Positions 39,219 through 48,334 of a stretch of DNA of 64,000 bases are shown here, in pieces. A model generated the notes under the pieces. It saw only the letters and a program-made list of their open reading frames with translations. It ran no database searches and was not told the DNA's origin. The position numbers and the translations under genes were made by a program. The DNA comes from a bacterium (GTDB lineage: Bacteria; Spirochaetota; Leptospiria; Leptospirales; Leptonemataceae): positions 1 through 64,000 of the forward strand of contig JANSYA010000002.1 in assembly GCA_024742665.1 (NCBI GenBank). The letters run 5' to 3'. Numbering within the stretch: position 1 is the stretch's first letter; the number at the start of each line of letters is the position of its first letter.

Positions 39219-40718
39219 GATCGCGGCGTCTTCGGTGCCGGCGCTATGAGCGTTGACCGGCACGCCGACCCCGCTGAATTCGCCCGCCGAAACGCCGGCC
39301 ATGACAACCCCGCCGTCACAGGTGGCAGTCATCGCGAAGGCCTGGTCGATGCCTGAAGATCCATAAAAACTATTCGTCGTTAGAGTGCCGCTTGCGGTCA
39401 ATCGCGCCAGCGTAAAATCGTCGCCGCCGATATGCGGCTTGAGGGGCGAACCCCAGGTCGCATCGGAGTGTCCGGCGACGATGAGCGAACCGTTCAGACC
39501 GGTGTCCTGCGGCGCGTTCGTAATCTCCGCGGTCCCAAAGGCCCGATCGGTTCCCGCCTGCCCCAGATAGGTATGATAGCTATAGACGCCCGATGCGGTT
39601 AGCTTCACGACCGTCATATCCGCGCCGCCGCTGTGGGCGTTGATCGGAGCGCCGGTCGTAGCCGCGGATCGTCCAACGATCAGGACTTCTTTCGTGGAAA
39701 GCTCGACCACGTCCTGACTTACGTCCGCCCCTCCAGCTCCGAGAAAGGTGCTGCCGCCGAGCTGCGGGCTGGCTTCGTTCGTGAGGGCCTGCAAATAAAT
39801 GTCATCGTCGCCTCCGCCGGAGTGTCCATTGATCGGCGTGCCGAAACCGGCAGTCGACTGGCCGACGATTATAATGCCCGTATCAGTCGCGGCGCCGGAG
39901 CGAAATTCCGCGGTGCCGGCGCCGGGCCCGAGCAAACCGTAGAGCGACGGCGCGCCGTTTGCGTCGATCAGAATCGCGGCCCCCATTCGCGAGCCGCCCG
40001 GGACGCCCGAAATTATGGTACCGGCGTTCCCCACCAGCGATCCGGCAGACACGCCCAGGTACCAGATCAGCCCGTCGGGTCGCAGGATGGCTTCGCCGCC
40101 CCCGTCAGCCATCGCGGTTCCGAAGAAAGTATTCCAGATGAGCCCGCCGTTCGCGTTCAGTTTCATCAAGGTCATGTCCGCCGCGCCCGCGTGGGCATTG
40201 ATCGGCGCGCCGAAAGAGCCGGCGGCGAAACCGGAAACCATCAAACTGCCGTCGGCCAGCTCCAGCACGTGCTCCGCAGCATCGGCGCCCGCCGAACCGA
40301 AAAAGGTGTGCCACAGCAGATTGCCGTTTTGATCGAAGCGGGCGATCCACTGATCCGTGCCGCCGCTGTGGGGATTTAGCGGCGCGCCGAAGCTCTGGTC
40401 GGCCGAACCGACGGCGACATAGCCGAAGTTCGCGGTCTGAATGATATGCTTCACGCGGTCGGCGCCGGCCCCGCCCTGGTATGTCGAAAATGACGTTGTG
40501 GAACACGAATTCAGCAGCGCGTAAACGGCAAGATAGGCCTGGAGATCGCACAGGATTTCGCCGTCCCGACATTCATAGCTTTCCAGGCAACGCGCCTGAT
40601 CGCCGGCAATTAATAGCGCCAGCAACAGCCCGAAAATTCGAGTCCAGCCGGCGAAAATCTTCGGGTTCTTTCTGGCGCTCCGCCTCGCATCGCTTTGTGT
40701 GTCGCCGCTCGCAAACAT
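39192..40718 (-). CDS. Beta-propeller repeat protein (SBBP-like), exported
   Basis: A long basic N-terminus leads to a hydrophobic segment (IFGLLLALLIAGDQA) and then Cys-rich residues (CLESYECRDGEILCDL). About six repeats of 60 residues follow, each with W/Y.T(F/Y).G..GAD..., then GAPINAHSGGADMTVVKL-like lines (variants GAPLNPHSGGTD, GTPINGHSGGGDD, GSPLKPHIGGDD, GVPVNAHSAGTED). This pattern resembles the SBBP repeat propellers of Leptospira-type exported proteins. The start is the ATG at 40718, which lies in a hairpin arm. The 3' end overlaps the ankyrin gene on the other strand. Confidence 0.7.
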   Translation of the reverse strand: MFASGDTQSDARRSARKNPKIFAGWTRIFGLLLALLIAGDQARCLESYECRDGEILCDLQAYLAVYALLNSCSTTSFSTYQGGAGADRVKHIIQTANFGYVAVGSADQSFGAPLNPHSGGTDQWIARFDQNGNLLWHTFFGSAGADAAEHVLELADGSLMVSGFAAGSFGAPINAHAGAADMTLMKLNANGGLIWNTFFGTAMADGGGEAILRPDGLIWYLGVSAGSLVGNAGTIISGVPGGSRMGAAILIDANGAPSLYGLLGPGAGTAEFRSGAATDTGIIIVGQSTAGFGTPINGHSGGGDDDIYLQALTNEASPQLGGSTFLGAGGADVSQDVVELSTKEVLIVGRSAATTGAPINAHSGGADMTVVKLTASGVYSYHTYLGQAGTDRAFGTAEITNAPQDTGLNGSLIVAGHSDATWGSPLKPHIGGDDFTLARLTASGTLTTNSFYGSSGIDQAFAMTATCDGGVVMAGVSAGEFSGVGVPVNAHSAGTEDAAILKLAPGEF

Positions 40719-40745
40719 ACCGGTACTCAGTATCGGTATGTTTGC
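40711..40745 (-). promoter_or_regulatory. Perfect 12-bp hairpin enclosing the start codon of the propeller gene
   Basis: On the minus strand GCAAACATACCG (40734-40745) pairs with CGGTATGTTTGC (40711-40722) around an 11-base loop. The start ATG (40716-40718) lies in the 3' arm and a CTGAG in the loop could serve as ribosome-binding site. Confidence 0.5.
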
Positions 40746-40783
40746 AATATTCCCGGCGCAACACTTTATACGGAAAAACCGGC

Positions 40784-41386
40784 TTATTCCCGCAATACGT
40801 ACATGAAGCGCAGGCCGCGTTTGGTCGGATCGGCGCGCACGGCCCGGGCTTCCAGCCAGGTGCGCGGATATTTCACGAAGGCCCCGTCCGGATGCGATCG
40901 ATAGCCCCGGTGACCGTCGCCATAGGGATCGTGGCAGATCCAGTGGCCGGCGTCATAGCCGACGACGCAGATATAGTGACCGGAAGGCGTGATCATCGTC
41001 GAGAGCATCGCCGGGCTGCCCTGATCGATTGCCGCTTCGAGGGTGGCCTGGGATCCGCCGCCGGGAGTCCAGACGATGCGGGCGTTCACTCCGCGTTCGC
41101 GCAGAATCTCTTCGCAGGCCACGGCGTAGGCGTCGCCGTAAATTCCCAGGCGGCCCCGGGCCCACGGTACTTTGCGCAGAATCTTTTCGGCCAGGGTCGC
41201 CTTGCCGTACGCCGGCTCCATGCGTTTGATCAGATACGTAATAAAAGCATCTGTCGCCGCATCCGGTAAGAATGCGGAGAGCATCATGGCCGCGGCGGTG
41301 TAGCCGCACTGGGCGCTTCCGGGCAGGCCGGCCAGGCCGGGATTGTCCCGCTGGGAATTGTACGCAATATCGATCTTTTTCGGCAT
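40784..41386 (-). CDS. C39-like (papain-fold) cysteine peptidase
   Basis: I chose the ATG at 41386 (MPKKIDIAYNSQ); a longer frame begins at 41440. The catalytic triad of the C39/papain-like type is clear: Cys27 in SAQCGYTAAAMML, His137 in PSGHYICVVGYD and Asp153 in CHDPYGD, the last being the usual place for Asp/Asn. Such enzymes cleave peptides or, in free form, double-glycine leaders or cell-wall peptides. No signal peptide is visible. It is not part of an ABC transporter here. The 3' end is 66 bases from the propeller gene's start region. Confidence 0.7.
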   Translation of the reverse strand: MPKKIDIAYNSQRDNPGLAGLPGSAQCGYTAAAMMLSAFLPDAATDAFITYLIKRMEPAYGKATLAEKILRKVPWARGRLGIYGDAYAVACEEILRERGVNARIVWTPGGGSQATLEAAIDQGSPAMLSTMITPSGHYICVVGYDAGHWICHDPYGDGHRGYRSHPDGAFVKYPRTWLEARAVRADPTKRGLRFMYVLRE

Positions 41387-41523
41387 GCGCCGATTTTCGC
41401 CCGGGGAGATCGCGCCTGTCAAAATCAAGCCGACCCGCATCCCGATCGCGACGCAAATTATCGCGCAAAACTAAAGATAGTGCAGGAGTAAGGGCCCGAT
41501 CCTTAAGATTGATCAATACGAAA

Positions 41524-43290
41524 TCAGGAGCGACGCTGCCAGAAAGCGAAGAGCAATATCGCGATAATCAAAGCGATCATTGGCCGGTCGCCGTATGCGA
41601 GATAGACGGTCCAGGCGTCGGGCATGCGCGGCACCGCGACGACGCGAATATCTTCGGCGCCGATCGGGATGGGCGCGATCACTTCGCGACCGCGGGAATC
41701 GAATACCGAAGAGACGCCGGTCAGAGTCGGCCGAATCAAATAGCGTCCGCTTTCGATCGCCCGCATACGGGCTCCGCTTTCATGATGGTGATTTTCCAGC
41801 ACGTCGCCGAACCAGGAATCGTTAACCATATTCACCAGAAAATCCGGCGGCGTCGACGCTTCGCGCACCAGACCGCGCACCAGACCGGGAAACAATCCTT
41901 CGTAGCAGATTAGCGGCTGCAGCGAACCCCGCTCGCGCGCATCTCGTTCCGGCCAGTCGGCCGTCACGCGCTCCGCCTCCGCCAGCACGTCCAAATCGCT
42001 CTGCGTCAGGCGCGGGAGAATCGTCACCTCTTCGGCGCCGCGAATCGAATACGGCAATGAGCTCGATGATTCGCCGTGCGATTCCCCTGAAACATATCGC
42101 GAGGTCTCGCGAAAGGTATCGCGCAGCCAGGGCCAGCGATCTTCGCCGGGCAGGTACTCTCCGAAGGGCACCAGCCTGCGCTTGCGATACGAAGCGGCCC
42201 GTTCGCCCGTGCGGCCGCTGAAGATCGTCGCAAGATTGTAGTAGCCGCTCGCGCCGGGTGCGGCAGCGAGTTCCTGCGCGTCGGGTGCGGCAGCGATTTC
42301 CTTCGCGCCGGGAACGGCAGCGATTTCATTAAAGAGGACGTCAACCTCACCGTATCGGGCGAGAAAGGCGATGATCGCGTGATAGGTCGTGGAATAAATA
42401 CCTTCGTTGCCCGGCGCGTCGTCCGTGCCGAAGAAAGGCACCGCCGATTCAGGCAGGATCAGCAGGTCCAGGTCGCCACGGCCGGCAAGCAAAGTCTTCA
42501 GGCCGTAGTTAAATACAAGATTCAGAGCCCGCCCCGCGAAGGCCTGATCGTCCCGGGCGTCTTCGTAGCCGGGACCGGTATTCGGCTGTAGAAAGCCGAC
42601 GCGCACCTCGCCCCGGGCCATCTCCGGCGTGGATATCCGGTAGACCCCAAACGCGTACACCGCGCTTAAGATTAACACAGGAACAGTTAGTCCAATCGAA
42701 GCCACACGCAAGGCCGACGGGACCCGGCCGCGAATGCGCCGGCGAATGAGTCTTAAAAACAAAAGCGCCAGGCCGGCTTCCAGAAATACGACCGCCGAAA
42801 GACCGAAGACGCCGACCAGGCTCGCCAGCTGGCGCGTGAATTCGCCGCCGATCGCCAGATCGCCGAAGCGCCAGGGAAAGAGCTGGTACAGCCACAGATC
42901 CGCGGCGGCGGCCAGAGCGGGAAAGATCCAGATCCAGGCGAGCCTCGATTTGGAAATCAGCCAGCGCCCGCCGAGCACGACGAAGGCGACCTGAAAATGA
43001 AAGAGCAGGCCCTGCACGACGAATACCGGGACGGCGGAATACAGCGCCAGGCCGGCGATATTCACCAGACCCGGAACCACCCAGTGAAAAGCAATGGTCG
43101 CAACGGACAGAGTCGCCAGAAGCGACCAGCCGAGGGCGCGGCGAAACGATACTCGCACGAGCCCGCGGCTCAATAGAATCAAACAGGCGGCGGCCAGCAC
43201 GCCCGCCAGGCGACTCTCGAAGGGAGCCAGAGCGCCGAGCACGCCCAGGCCGGCGCCGAGACAGAGGAGGCCGCGTTTGAAAGTCGACAC
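41524..43290 (-). CDS. lnt: Apolipoprotein N-acyltransferase
   Basis: Lnt adds the third acyl chain to lipoproteins in the inner membrane. About eight hydrophobic helices (to about 210) are followed by a nitrilase domain with Glu281 (LILPESA), Lys370 (SYRKRRLVPFGEYLP) and Cys462 (LICYEGLFP), matching E. coli Glu267, Lys335 and Cys387. FLVNMVNDSWFGD near 490 is the family signature. Residues 322-348 are three copies of a 9-residue unit (EIAAVPGAK-type) inserted between conserved strands and encoded by a 27-bp tandem repeat. Its presence supports a Gram-negative-type envelope. Confidence 0.95.
   Translation of the reverse strand: MSTFKRGLLCLGAGLGVLGALAPFESRLAGVLAAACLILLSRGLVRVSFRRALGWSLLATLSVATIAFHWVVPGLVNIAGLALYSAVPVFVVQGLLFHFQVAFVVLGGRWLISKSRLAWIWIFPALAAAADLWLYQLFPWRFGDLAIGGEFTRQLASLVGVFGLSAVVFLEAGLALLFLRLIRRRIRGRVPSALRVASIGLTVPVLILSAVYAFGVYRISTPEMARGEVRVGFLQPNTGPGYEDARDDQAFAGRALNLVFNYGLKTLLAGRGDLDLLILPESAVPFFGTDDAPGNEGIYSTTYHAIIAFLARYGEVDVLFNEIAAVPGAKEIAAAPDAQELAAAPGASGYYNLATIFSGRTGERAASYRKRRLVPFGEYLPGEDRWPWLRDTFRETSRYVSGESHGESSSSLPYSIRGAEEVTILPRLTQSDLDVLAEAERVTADWPERDARERGSLQPLICYEGLFPGLVRGLVREASTPPDFLVNMVNDSWFGDVLENHHHESGARMRAIESGRYLIRPTLTGVSSVFDSRGREVIAPIPIGAEDIRVVAVPRMPDAWTVYLAYGDRPMIALIIAILLFAFWQRRS
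42251..42331. repeat. 27-bp tandem repeat, three copies, inside lnt
   Basis: Three 27-bp units (42251-42277, 42278-42304, 42305-42331) begin GCGCCGGG or GCGTCGGG and end in TTCCTGC, TTCCTTC or TTCATTA. They are in frame and encode EIAAVPGAK, EIAAAPDAQ and ELAAAPGAS in the loop between the Glu and Lys catalytic residues. Confidence 0.85.
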
Positions 43291-43299
43291 GTGCGAATC

Positions 43300-44343
43300 T
43301 TATTTATTCCGCGACTCGCGCAGCTCTTTCATCGCCTTCTCGTAGTTTTCGCGGCGCGCATAGGCTTCGGCTTCTTCTTTGCCGAAGTGTTTGATCCGCA
43401 GCTCCATCAGCTTTCCGTCGAGCGCGTCGCCGGAAAGCTCGGCGTTGTTTTTCAAGAGTTCCGCTTCGGCGTCTTTATAAGCGGTGAGCTTCGTTTCGCG
43501 CTCGGCGATTTCCGCGTCGACCTTCGCCATGCGAGCGGCGCCCTCTTTGCCGAAATACTTTTCGCGCATTTCGGTGACTTTCGCGCCGCGCTTCGCGGGA
43601 TCGAGTCCCGTCAGATCGGTTTCGCGCAGTTGCAGCTCCGTTTCGTACTTCGAAAATTTCGGTTCGCGCGCGACGACCGTTTCGTAATAATCGCCGTAGG
43701 CTTTTTTGCGCATCTCTTCGTAGGCCGCAATGCGCGCGTCGCCGGACATTCCGGCCGTGCTTTCCTGAAAGCTTTTTAATTGCGCGGTAAAACCGGCTTT
43801 CGCTTCTTCGAAGCCGAATACGAGCTGGGCGTCTTCGGGGCCGAAAAAGTCGCGACGTTTGTCCCGGATCAGTTCATACTGCTGCTTGAGAGTCAGATCC
43901 TTCGGCATTTCGAAGCGCGACATCTCTTCTTCGTACTTTAGATATTTCGTGAACAGTTCCGCCAGCTGCTCATTGCCCGGCGGAAGAAATTTATCCATAA
44001 TGAACTGACGAATGCGAATATTGCAATCGTAGCGGTCCATGTCGTCGGGACACTGCCGCCGCAACTTCCAGAGCTCGGACACCAGGCTGACCTGGCCTTT
44101 TCGAGCCGCGATAATCAGCTGTTCGTAGCTCAGGACCTCAACGCCGTCGAACATGGACTCCGCCTCACGAGACAGTCCTTCGGGGTCTTCAATCGGCGAA
44201 TCCCAGTTTTCAAATTTATGGTCGGGCAAAGCTACGGGTTGTGCGGAGTCATTCGCTCCGCCGGAAGAAAGATACCAGATTGCGGCGACGAGCAATAGCA
44301 CGACCGCCAATAGTGCGCCGAATACGATGGGCTTTTGATTCAC
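43300..44343 (-). CDS. Lipase-chaperone-like (LifO-type) helical protein
   Basis: A single N-terminal membrane helix (VFGALLAVVLLLVAAIWYL) anchors a 310-residue, highly charged helical protein. Repeated motifs RRDFFGPEDA, REKYFGKEGAARM and RIKHFGKEEAEAY with a YEEMRKKAYGDYYE-type spacing resemble the helical repeats of lipase-specific foldases (LifO/LimK). A LifO catalytic RxxFDY motif is not evident (nearest SRFEM), and no lipase gene is near. It may be a diverged steric chaperone or an unrelated helical membrane-anchored protein. It lies between lnt and xth on the same strand. Confidence 0.55.
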   Translation of the reverse strand: MNQKPIVFGALLAVVLLLVAAIWYLSSGGANDSAQPVALPDHKFENWDSPIEDPEGLSREAESMFDGVEVLSYEQLIIAARKGQVSLVSELWKLRRQCPDDMDRYDCNIRIRQFIMDKFLPPGNEQLAELFTKYLKYEEEMSRFEMPKDLTLKQQYELIRDKRRDFFGPEDAQLVFGFEEAKAGFTAQLKSFQESTAGMSGDARIAAYEEMRKKAYGDYYETVVAREPKFSKYETELQLRETDLTGLDPAKRGAKVTEMREKYFGKEGAARMAKVDAEIAERETKLTAYKDAEAELLKNNAELSGDALDGKLMELRIKHFGKEEAEAYARRENYEKAMKELRESRNK

Positions 44344-44403
44344 TGAACTCTCCAGATTATGATCTATATTTTGACTATAATCGGTCGGAGCGCGGCCGGG
44401 ATG

Positions 44404-45204
44404 TCAAGAGTCTTTCAGGACGATTCCTACCGGACAGTGATCCGAACCCGTCTGATCTTTCAGAATCATCGCTTTTTTCAGGCGCGGACCCAGCTTTTCG
44501 GAAACGCAGAAATAATCGATGCGCCAGCCCACGTTGTTGGCCCGGGCGTTGGCCCGGTAGGACCACCAGGAGTAGTGGCCGCCTTCGTCCGGATGAAAAT
44601 GTCGAAAGCTGTCAATATAGCCGGCCTTGAGCAGCCGCGTCATACCATCCCGCTCCTGGTCTGTGAATCCTGCGGACTTATTCGCGTTGGATTTGGGATT
44701 CTTCAGGTCGATTTCGGTGTGGGCCACGTTCAAATCGCCGCAGACGATGACGGGCTTCTTTTTTTCGAGCTTTTTCATGAACTTCAAGAAGGCGGCATCC
44801 CAGGCCTGGCGATATTCCAGACGCTTCAGGCCCTCGCCGGCGTTGGGGGTATATACGCTGATCAAATAGAAGCTGTCGAATTCGGCCGTCGTCACCCGGC
44901 CTTCGTCGTCGAATTCTTTGCGGCCGATGCCGTAACTCACGCCCAGCACGGGATATTTTGCGGGCTTCGTCTTTTTGACTCTGGCCCCGGCGTTTTTCGC
45001 AAAGATGGCGGTCCCGGAGTAACCCTTTTTCTCGGCGTGGTTCCAGTACATGTCGTAGCCAGCCAGAGCCTCGTCGATCTGTGGATCGTAGCCGCGGGTT
45101 TCCTGCAAACACAACACGTCCGGTCGGGCCGATTTCACGAAATCGACGAAACCTTTTTTCATAACGGCGCGAATGCCGTTCACATTCCAGGACAATAGCT
45201 TCAT
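44404..45204 (-). CDS. xth: Exodeoxyribonuclease III
   Basis: Exonuclease III family AP endonuclease acting in base excision repair. [13 protein letters not shown] contains the first metal ligand, [14 protein letters not shown] the Glu, [15 protein letters not shown] the active Asp/Asn pair, and [11 protein letters not shown] the final Asp-His. The length of 266 fits the ExoA/Xth form. The gene follows the lipase-chaperone-like gene on the minus strand and precedes the large orphan gene with a short gap. Its cytoplasmic role is repair of abasic and oxidised sites. Confidence 0.95.
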   Translation of the reverse strand: MKLLSWNVNGIRAVMKKGFVDFVKSARPDVLCLQETRGYDPQIDEALAGYDMYWNHAEKKGYSGTAIFAKNAGARVKKTKPAKYPVLGVSYGIGRKEFDDEGRVTTAEFDSFYLISVYTPNAGEGLKRLEYRQAWDAAFLKFMKKLEKKKPVIVCGDLNVAHTEIDLKNPKSNANKSAGFTDQERDGMTRLLKAGYIDSFRHFHPDEGGHYSWWSYRANARANNVGWRIDYFCVSEKLGPRLKKAMILKDQTGSDHCPVGIVLKDS

Positions 45205-45231
45205 GATCCTGGACAGATCGCGGCGGCTTCG

Positions 45232-47376
45232 TCATCGCACGACAAAATTTTTCTCGCGCCGCAAATATAGCTGCAGCTTGCGCGCGCGTTCGAGCTGCTC
45301 CTGCCCGCGATCGTCGAGCAGGCCCGCGTCGGATTTTTCGCTCAGGCGCAGATATAAGCCGTCGACGGTCGCGATCAGCCGCTTCATGCGATCGGGATAG
45401 TCTCCGTTGCGCGGAAAGAGCAGCAGTCCGGTTTCGAGCATATCGCCGTCGTCGGTGCGCAGAATCTTAAAATTAGCGGCCTTGAGCACGCGAATCAGAT
45501 CGCTCCGATCGAAGCCGGATAGCATGCGAACCACTTCGCGCACGTTCGGTATGATCGCGAGCTCGAAATAGCAGCGCTCCAGAGTTTCAATCAGATCCTG
45601 GGCGCAGGAGGTATCGCGCATGCCGAGCACCATCTTGCGGCGCTTCGCCTTTTCCGATTTCACGAACTCGTCGAAGAGACGCGAGTTGCGCCGCGCCAGA
45701 AAGGCCTGCTCGCGTTTGATCCGCGTCTTGGCCCGCTGGAAAAAATAATCGCGCAAAGCTCCGATGCCTGAAAACAAAAAGATCCGCGCCCAGAGCGGCA
45801 TATAATCGATATAGGCTTTGCGTAAGAGGCGCCCGTACTCCCGCACGAAACGATCGTCGGCGAAAAGCATCTTAAAGCGATGCTCGTAGTTATCGATCAA
45901 AGCCCGCAGGGCCGCGATGCGCCAGCGTTCCGACGGCGGCAGCTCCAGCATGCCGCGCAGCAGTACGCGAAAGGCCTGAAAGTCCCGCGGCACGAAAATA
46001 TGCATGGTGCCGTCCGGCAATTCATAGGGCTGGTAGAATAACGCGGGATGGTTGCGCAGAATATTCCACACGTCGGGATGAAAATTCGCGAGCTGCTTGT
46101 GCGATACGTAGCGAATCATCAGCCGCCAGTCCCCGCCGTGCGCGTTCAGCTTCTCGACGAAATCTTCGACAAAGCTCTTCGCGGATTCTTTCCACTCATT
46201 GATATAGCGTTGTTCGGCATGCTTCGCCAGACGTAGAACGATTTCGCAGGCGAGGCGGCCGGGCGCCGCCCCCTGATCGTCGTCGTCGTCGTTGTCGAAG
46301 GCCAGGCGGCGCAGCACCGAGGCGCGCAAGGCGGCGAAGCGTCCCGTGGTCGCTCGCGCGATTTCGATTTCGTACAGGGCTTCTTCCAGGGCGATGCGAT
46401 CCATCTCGCGGCGAATCTCACGATCGTTTAAATACTCGGGAACGACGTGACTTTCCAGAAAGTCCCGCGCGATTTCAAAGCACGGCAGAATCTCCTCTTC
46501 ATGGTACGGTAGAAAGCCGAGCCCGTTCATGGGAATCGCGGCCTTGGTTTGAATCAGCTCGCGGCGTTGGTCTTCGGCGAAGTACTTCAGGATCGCTTCG
46601 CCCGGCGCCAGAGTATAGTGGGCCTTTCGCAGAGCCTGCAGGGGATCGAAGAGCACCGCGAAGTCCGGCGAAGCGCCCCAGCGATCGAGAGCCCGCGGCG
46701 AAATTCCATCGGCGCTCGCTTCGCTTGCGGGAGCGGCGATCATCTCCGCTTCGAATTCAATGCCCGGCGAAGGCAAAAGATTCGGCCGCAGATTCGACTC
46801 CAGGTCCTGGCGCAGCGAATCCGAGATTCCGCTCAGGGAGGACATCCAGGCTGCGATGCATCCGTGCGAAATTTCCGACAGCTCTTCGTAGATCTGAACC
46901 AGAACTTCCGGATCGTCTCCGCGAGCGATCAGATAGCCCCGGACGTCCAGCCAGCCCTTCTGCGGACGAAACTCGAAGCACGGCAGAGCCAGAATCAAGC
47001 GCCGCTTCGCAAGCTCGGCGAAAATCTCCGGCAGAGCCTCGGGCGCAAAGAGCGACGACTGCAGATCAGTCGCCTCCGGACAAAATAATTCGATGCGGCC
47101 TGAGCTCGCGATGCTCTCTGGCGACGAGCGCTCCTGGATCGCATCGTAGACGAACTGCTGCGCCCGGTCGAGCACGCCGTAGCCGCGCTGGAGCATCTCC
47201 TGATCGGTGTACAGCCGCAGCAGATTTCGCGGCGGCTGGCGCCGGGTCAGACCCTGCGGCGAGGCGGTCGCTGTTTCCATTTCCAGGGCGCCCCCGCCGG
47301 GTAGCTCCGGCGACATCCCGGTTGGATCGCTCGTCTGTGTGGCTTCAAGAATCATGGATACGTTTCCAGAATGCAT
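45232..47376 (-). CDS. Large hypothetical protein, unknown family
   Basis: A 714-residue soluble protein without a signal peptide or membrane helix. The first 50 residues are low-complexity. A region near 375-385 is a run of Asp (FDNDDDDDQG). From about 390 to 640 it is helical and charged with aromatic patches (WRLMIRYVSHKQLANFHPDVWNILRNHP). Near 545-560 MPLWARIFLFSGIGALRDYFF is mildly hydrophobic. No motif is recognisable. It may be restricted to this lineage. Its first ATG at 47376 or the ATG at 47355 could start it. No operon partner suggests a function. Confidence 0.7.
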   Translation of the reverse strand: MHSGNVSMILEATQTSDPTGMSPELPGGGALEMETATASPQGLTRRQPPRNLLRLYTDQEMLQRGYGVLDRAQQFVYDAIQERSSPESIASSGRIELFCPEATDLQSSLFAPEALPEIFAELAKRRLILALPCFEFRPQKGWLDVRGYLIARGDDPEVLVQIYEELSEISHGCIAAWMSSLSGISDSLRQDLESNLRPNLLPSPGIEFEAEMIAAPASEASADGISPRALDRWGASPDFAVLFDPLQALRKAHYTLAPGEAILKYFAEDQRRELIQTKAAIPMNGLGFLPYHEEEILPCFEIARDFLESHVVPEYLNDREIRREMDRIALEEALYEIEIARATTGRFAALRASVLRRLAFDNDDDDDQGAAPGRLACEIVLRLAKHAEQRYINEWKESAKSFVEDFVEKLNAHGGDWRLMIRYVSHKQLANFHPDVWNILRNHPALFYQPYELPDGTMHIFVPRDFQAFRVLLRGMLELPPSERWRIAALRALIDNYEHRFKMLFADDRFVREYGRLLRKAYIDYMPLWARIFLFSGIGALRDYFFQRAKTRIKREQAFLARRNSRLFDEFVKSEKAKRRKMVLGMRDTSCAQDLIETLERCYFELAIIPNVREVVRMLSGFDRSDLIRVLKAANFKILRTDDGDMLETGLLLFPRNGDYPDRMKRLIATVDGLYLRLSEKSDAGLLDDRGQEQLERARKLQLYLRREKNFVVR

Positions 47377-47460
47377 ACAACCACGAATTCGCCACAGGGT
47401 CTATAGGCCGTTGGGACTATTCATTCTTCGTTAGAGTAGTATTTTGATTTAGTGAGATCT

Positions 47461-47493
47461 GGCGCAACTCCCGCCGATTTCGGGAGTTGCGCC
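47461..47493. terminator. Perfect 13-bp hairpin after the NlpC/P60 gene
   Basis: GGCGCAACTCCCG (47461-47473) and CGGGAGTTGCGCC (47481-47493) form a perfect 13-bp stem with a 7-base loop, 11 bases beyond the NlpC/P60 stop. No U-tract follows on the minus strand, so it may act as terminator or mRNA stabiliser. Confidence 0.6.
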
Positions 47494-47504
47494 GGTCGCC
47501 GCGC

Positions 47505-48140
47505 TCACTCTTCAGCGAAATCGCTGTCGGCCAGCTCCGGCACGATGACGGTGCGAGAGCCGCGCAGACGATCTTTCCAGTACGGAGTCTCCAGAGATTC
47601 AATCCGCACCTTGCCCCCCGTGCGCGGAGCGTGAATAAAGCGATCCCCGCCCATATAGATGCCGACGTGGGTCGCCGAGCCCGCCCACGCGCCCATCAGT
47701 TCGAAGAGCCCGGAATCGTCGTCGCCCGCCTTGTTTTCCGGTTCAATGGCGAAGAACACGAGATCCCCCGGTCGCGGCTGATCGATGCTCACGAGCCCGT
47801 GAAACTGTTCGCGCACGGTGCGGGGAATGCGATAGCCGGCCCGACCGTAAACATAGTAGGTAAAGCCCGAGCAGTCGAATCCGTCTTCGTCGGAGCCGCC
47901 GTACAGATAAGGACGGCCCTCCAGACTTTCGGCCACTCGCAGGATCTCCGCCAGCTCGCTGGCGCCGTCGGGCAGTCCTACGGCATAGAGTTTCGAAATC
48001 CAGAGATCCGCGCTGGCCCGATGGCTCGCGCCCACGGCGAGGATCCCGAGAAATAGATAGAGTCCGAAGTATCGCCGAATGCGGCGCCCGGCCCGGCTTT
48101 GGATTTGTTCTCGCGTCTGGTCTGCTTGCTTGCGTTCCAT
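47505..48140 (-). CDS. NlpC/P60 family cell-wall hydrolase
   Basis: The C-terminal domain has the NlpC/P60 triad: Cys90 (FDCSGFTYYVYG), His158 (ATHVGIYMGG) and His170 (FIHAP). These enzymes cut peptide cross-links of peptidoglycan (gamma-D-Glu to diamino acid). The N-terminus has a hydrophobic segment (YFGLYLFLGILAVGAS) that should export or anchor it. GDRF and PGDLVFFAIEP also fit. An SD (GGAG) precedes the ATG. It is divergent from the thioesterase gene, with a palindrome between them. Confidence 0.9.
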   Translation of the reverse strand: MERKQADQTREQIQSRAGRRIRRYFGLYLFLGILAVGASHRASADLWISKLYAVGLPDGASELAEILRVAESLEGRPYLYGGSDEDGFDCSGFTYYVYGRAGYRIPRTVREQFHGLVSIDQPRPGDLVFFAIEPENKAGDDDSGLFELMGAWAGSATHVGIYMGGDRFIHAPRTGGKVRIESLETPYWKDRLRGSRTVIVPELADSDFAEE

Positions 48141-48212
48141 AGTTGCTCTCCTGTTGTATTAGAGGGAGCAACTGCCGTACCAGGCTATTTTCGGGCTTTT
48201 TTGCCATAAAAG

Positions 48213-48229
48213 CATACCAATTTGGTATG
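48213..48229. promoter_or_regulatory. 17-bp palindrome between NlpC/P60 and thioesterase genes
   Basis: CATACCAA and its exact reverse complement flank one T. It lies in the divergent intergenic region, 73 bases from the NlpC/P60 start and about 96 from the thioesterase start. It shares CATACC/GGTATG half-sites with the hairpin at 40711-40745. Confidence 0.4.
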
Positions 48230-48298
48230 TGCTGGCATGTTTTTATGGCGCTTTTTTATACCACTCGCGCTTCGCGGGCTTTCGATTGACCCATCCCA

Positions 48299-48334
48299 AT
48301 ATCTGCATATCAGGATATCTCAATATGCAGATAT
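48299..48334 (+). promoter_or_regulatory. Perfect 12-bp hairpin enclosing the thioesterase start codon
   Basis: ATATCTGCATAT (48299-48310) pairs with ATATGCAGATAT (48323-48334). The 12-base loop carries AGGA (48312-48315), a ribosome-binding site nine bases before the ATG at 48325-48327, which lies in the 3' arm. The arms are rich in A/T, so the hairpin could melt with temperature. Confidence 0.5.
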
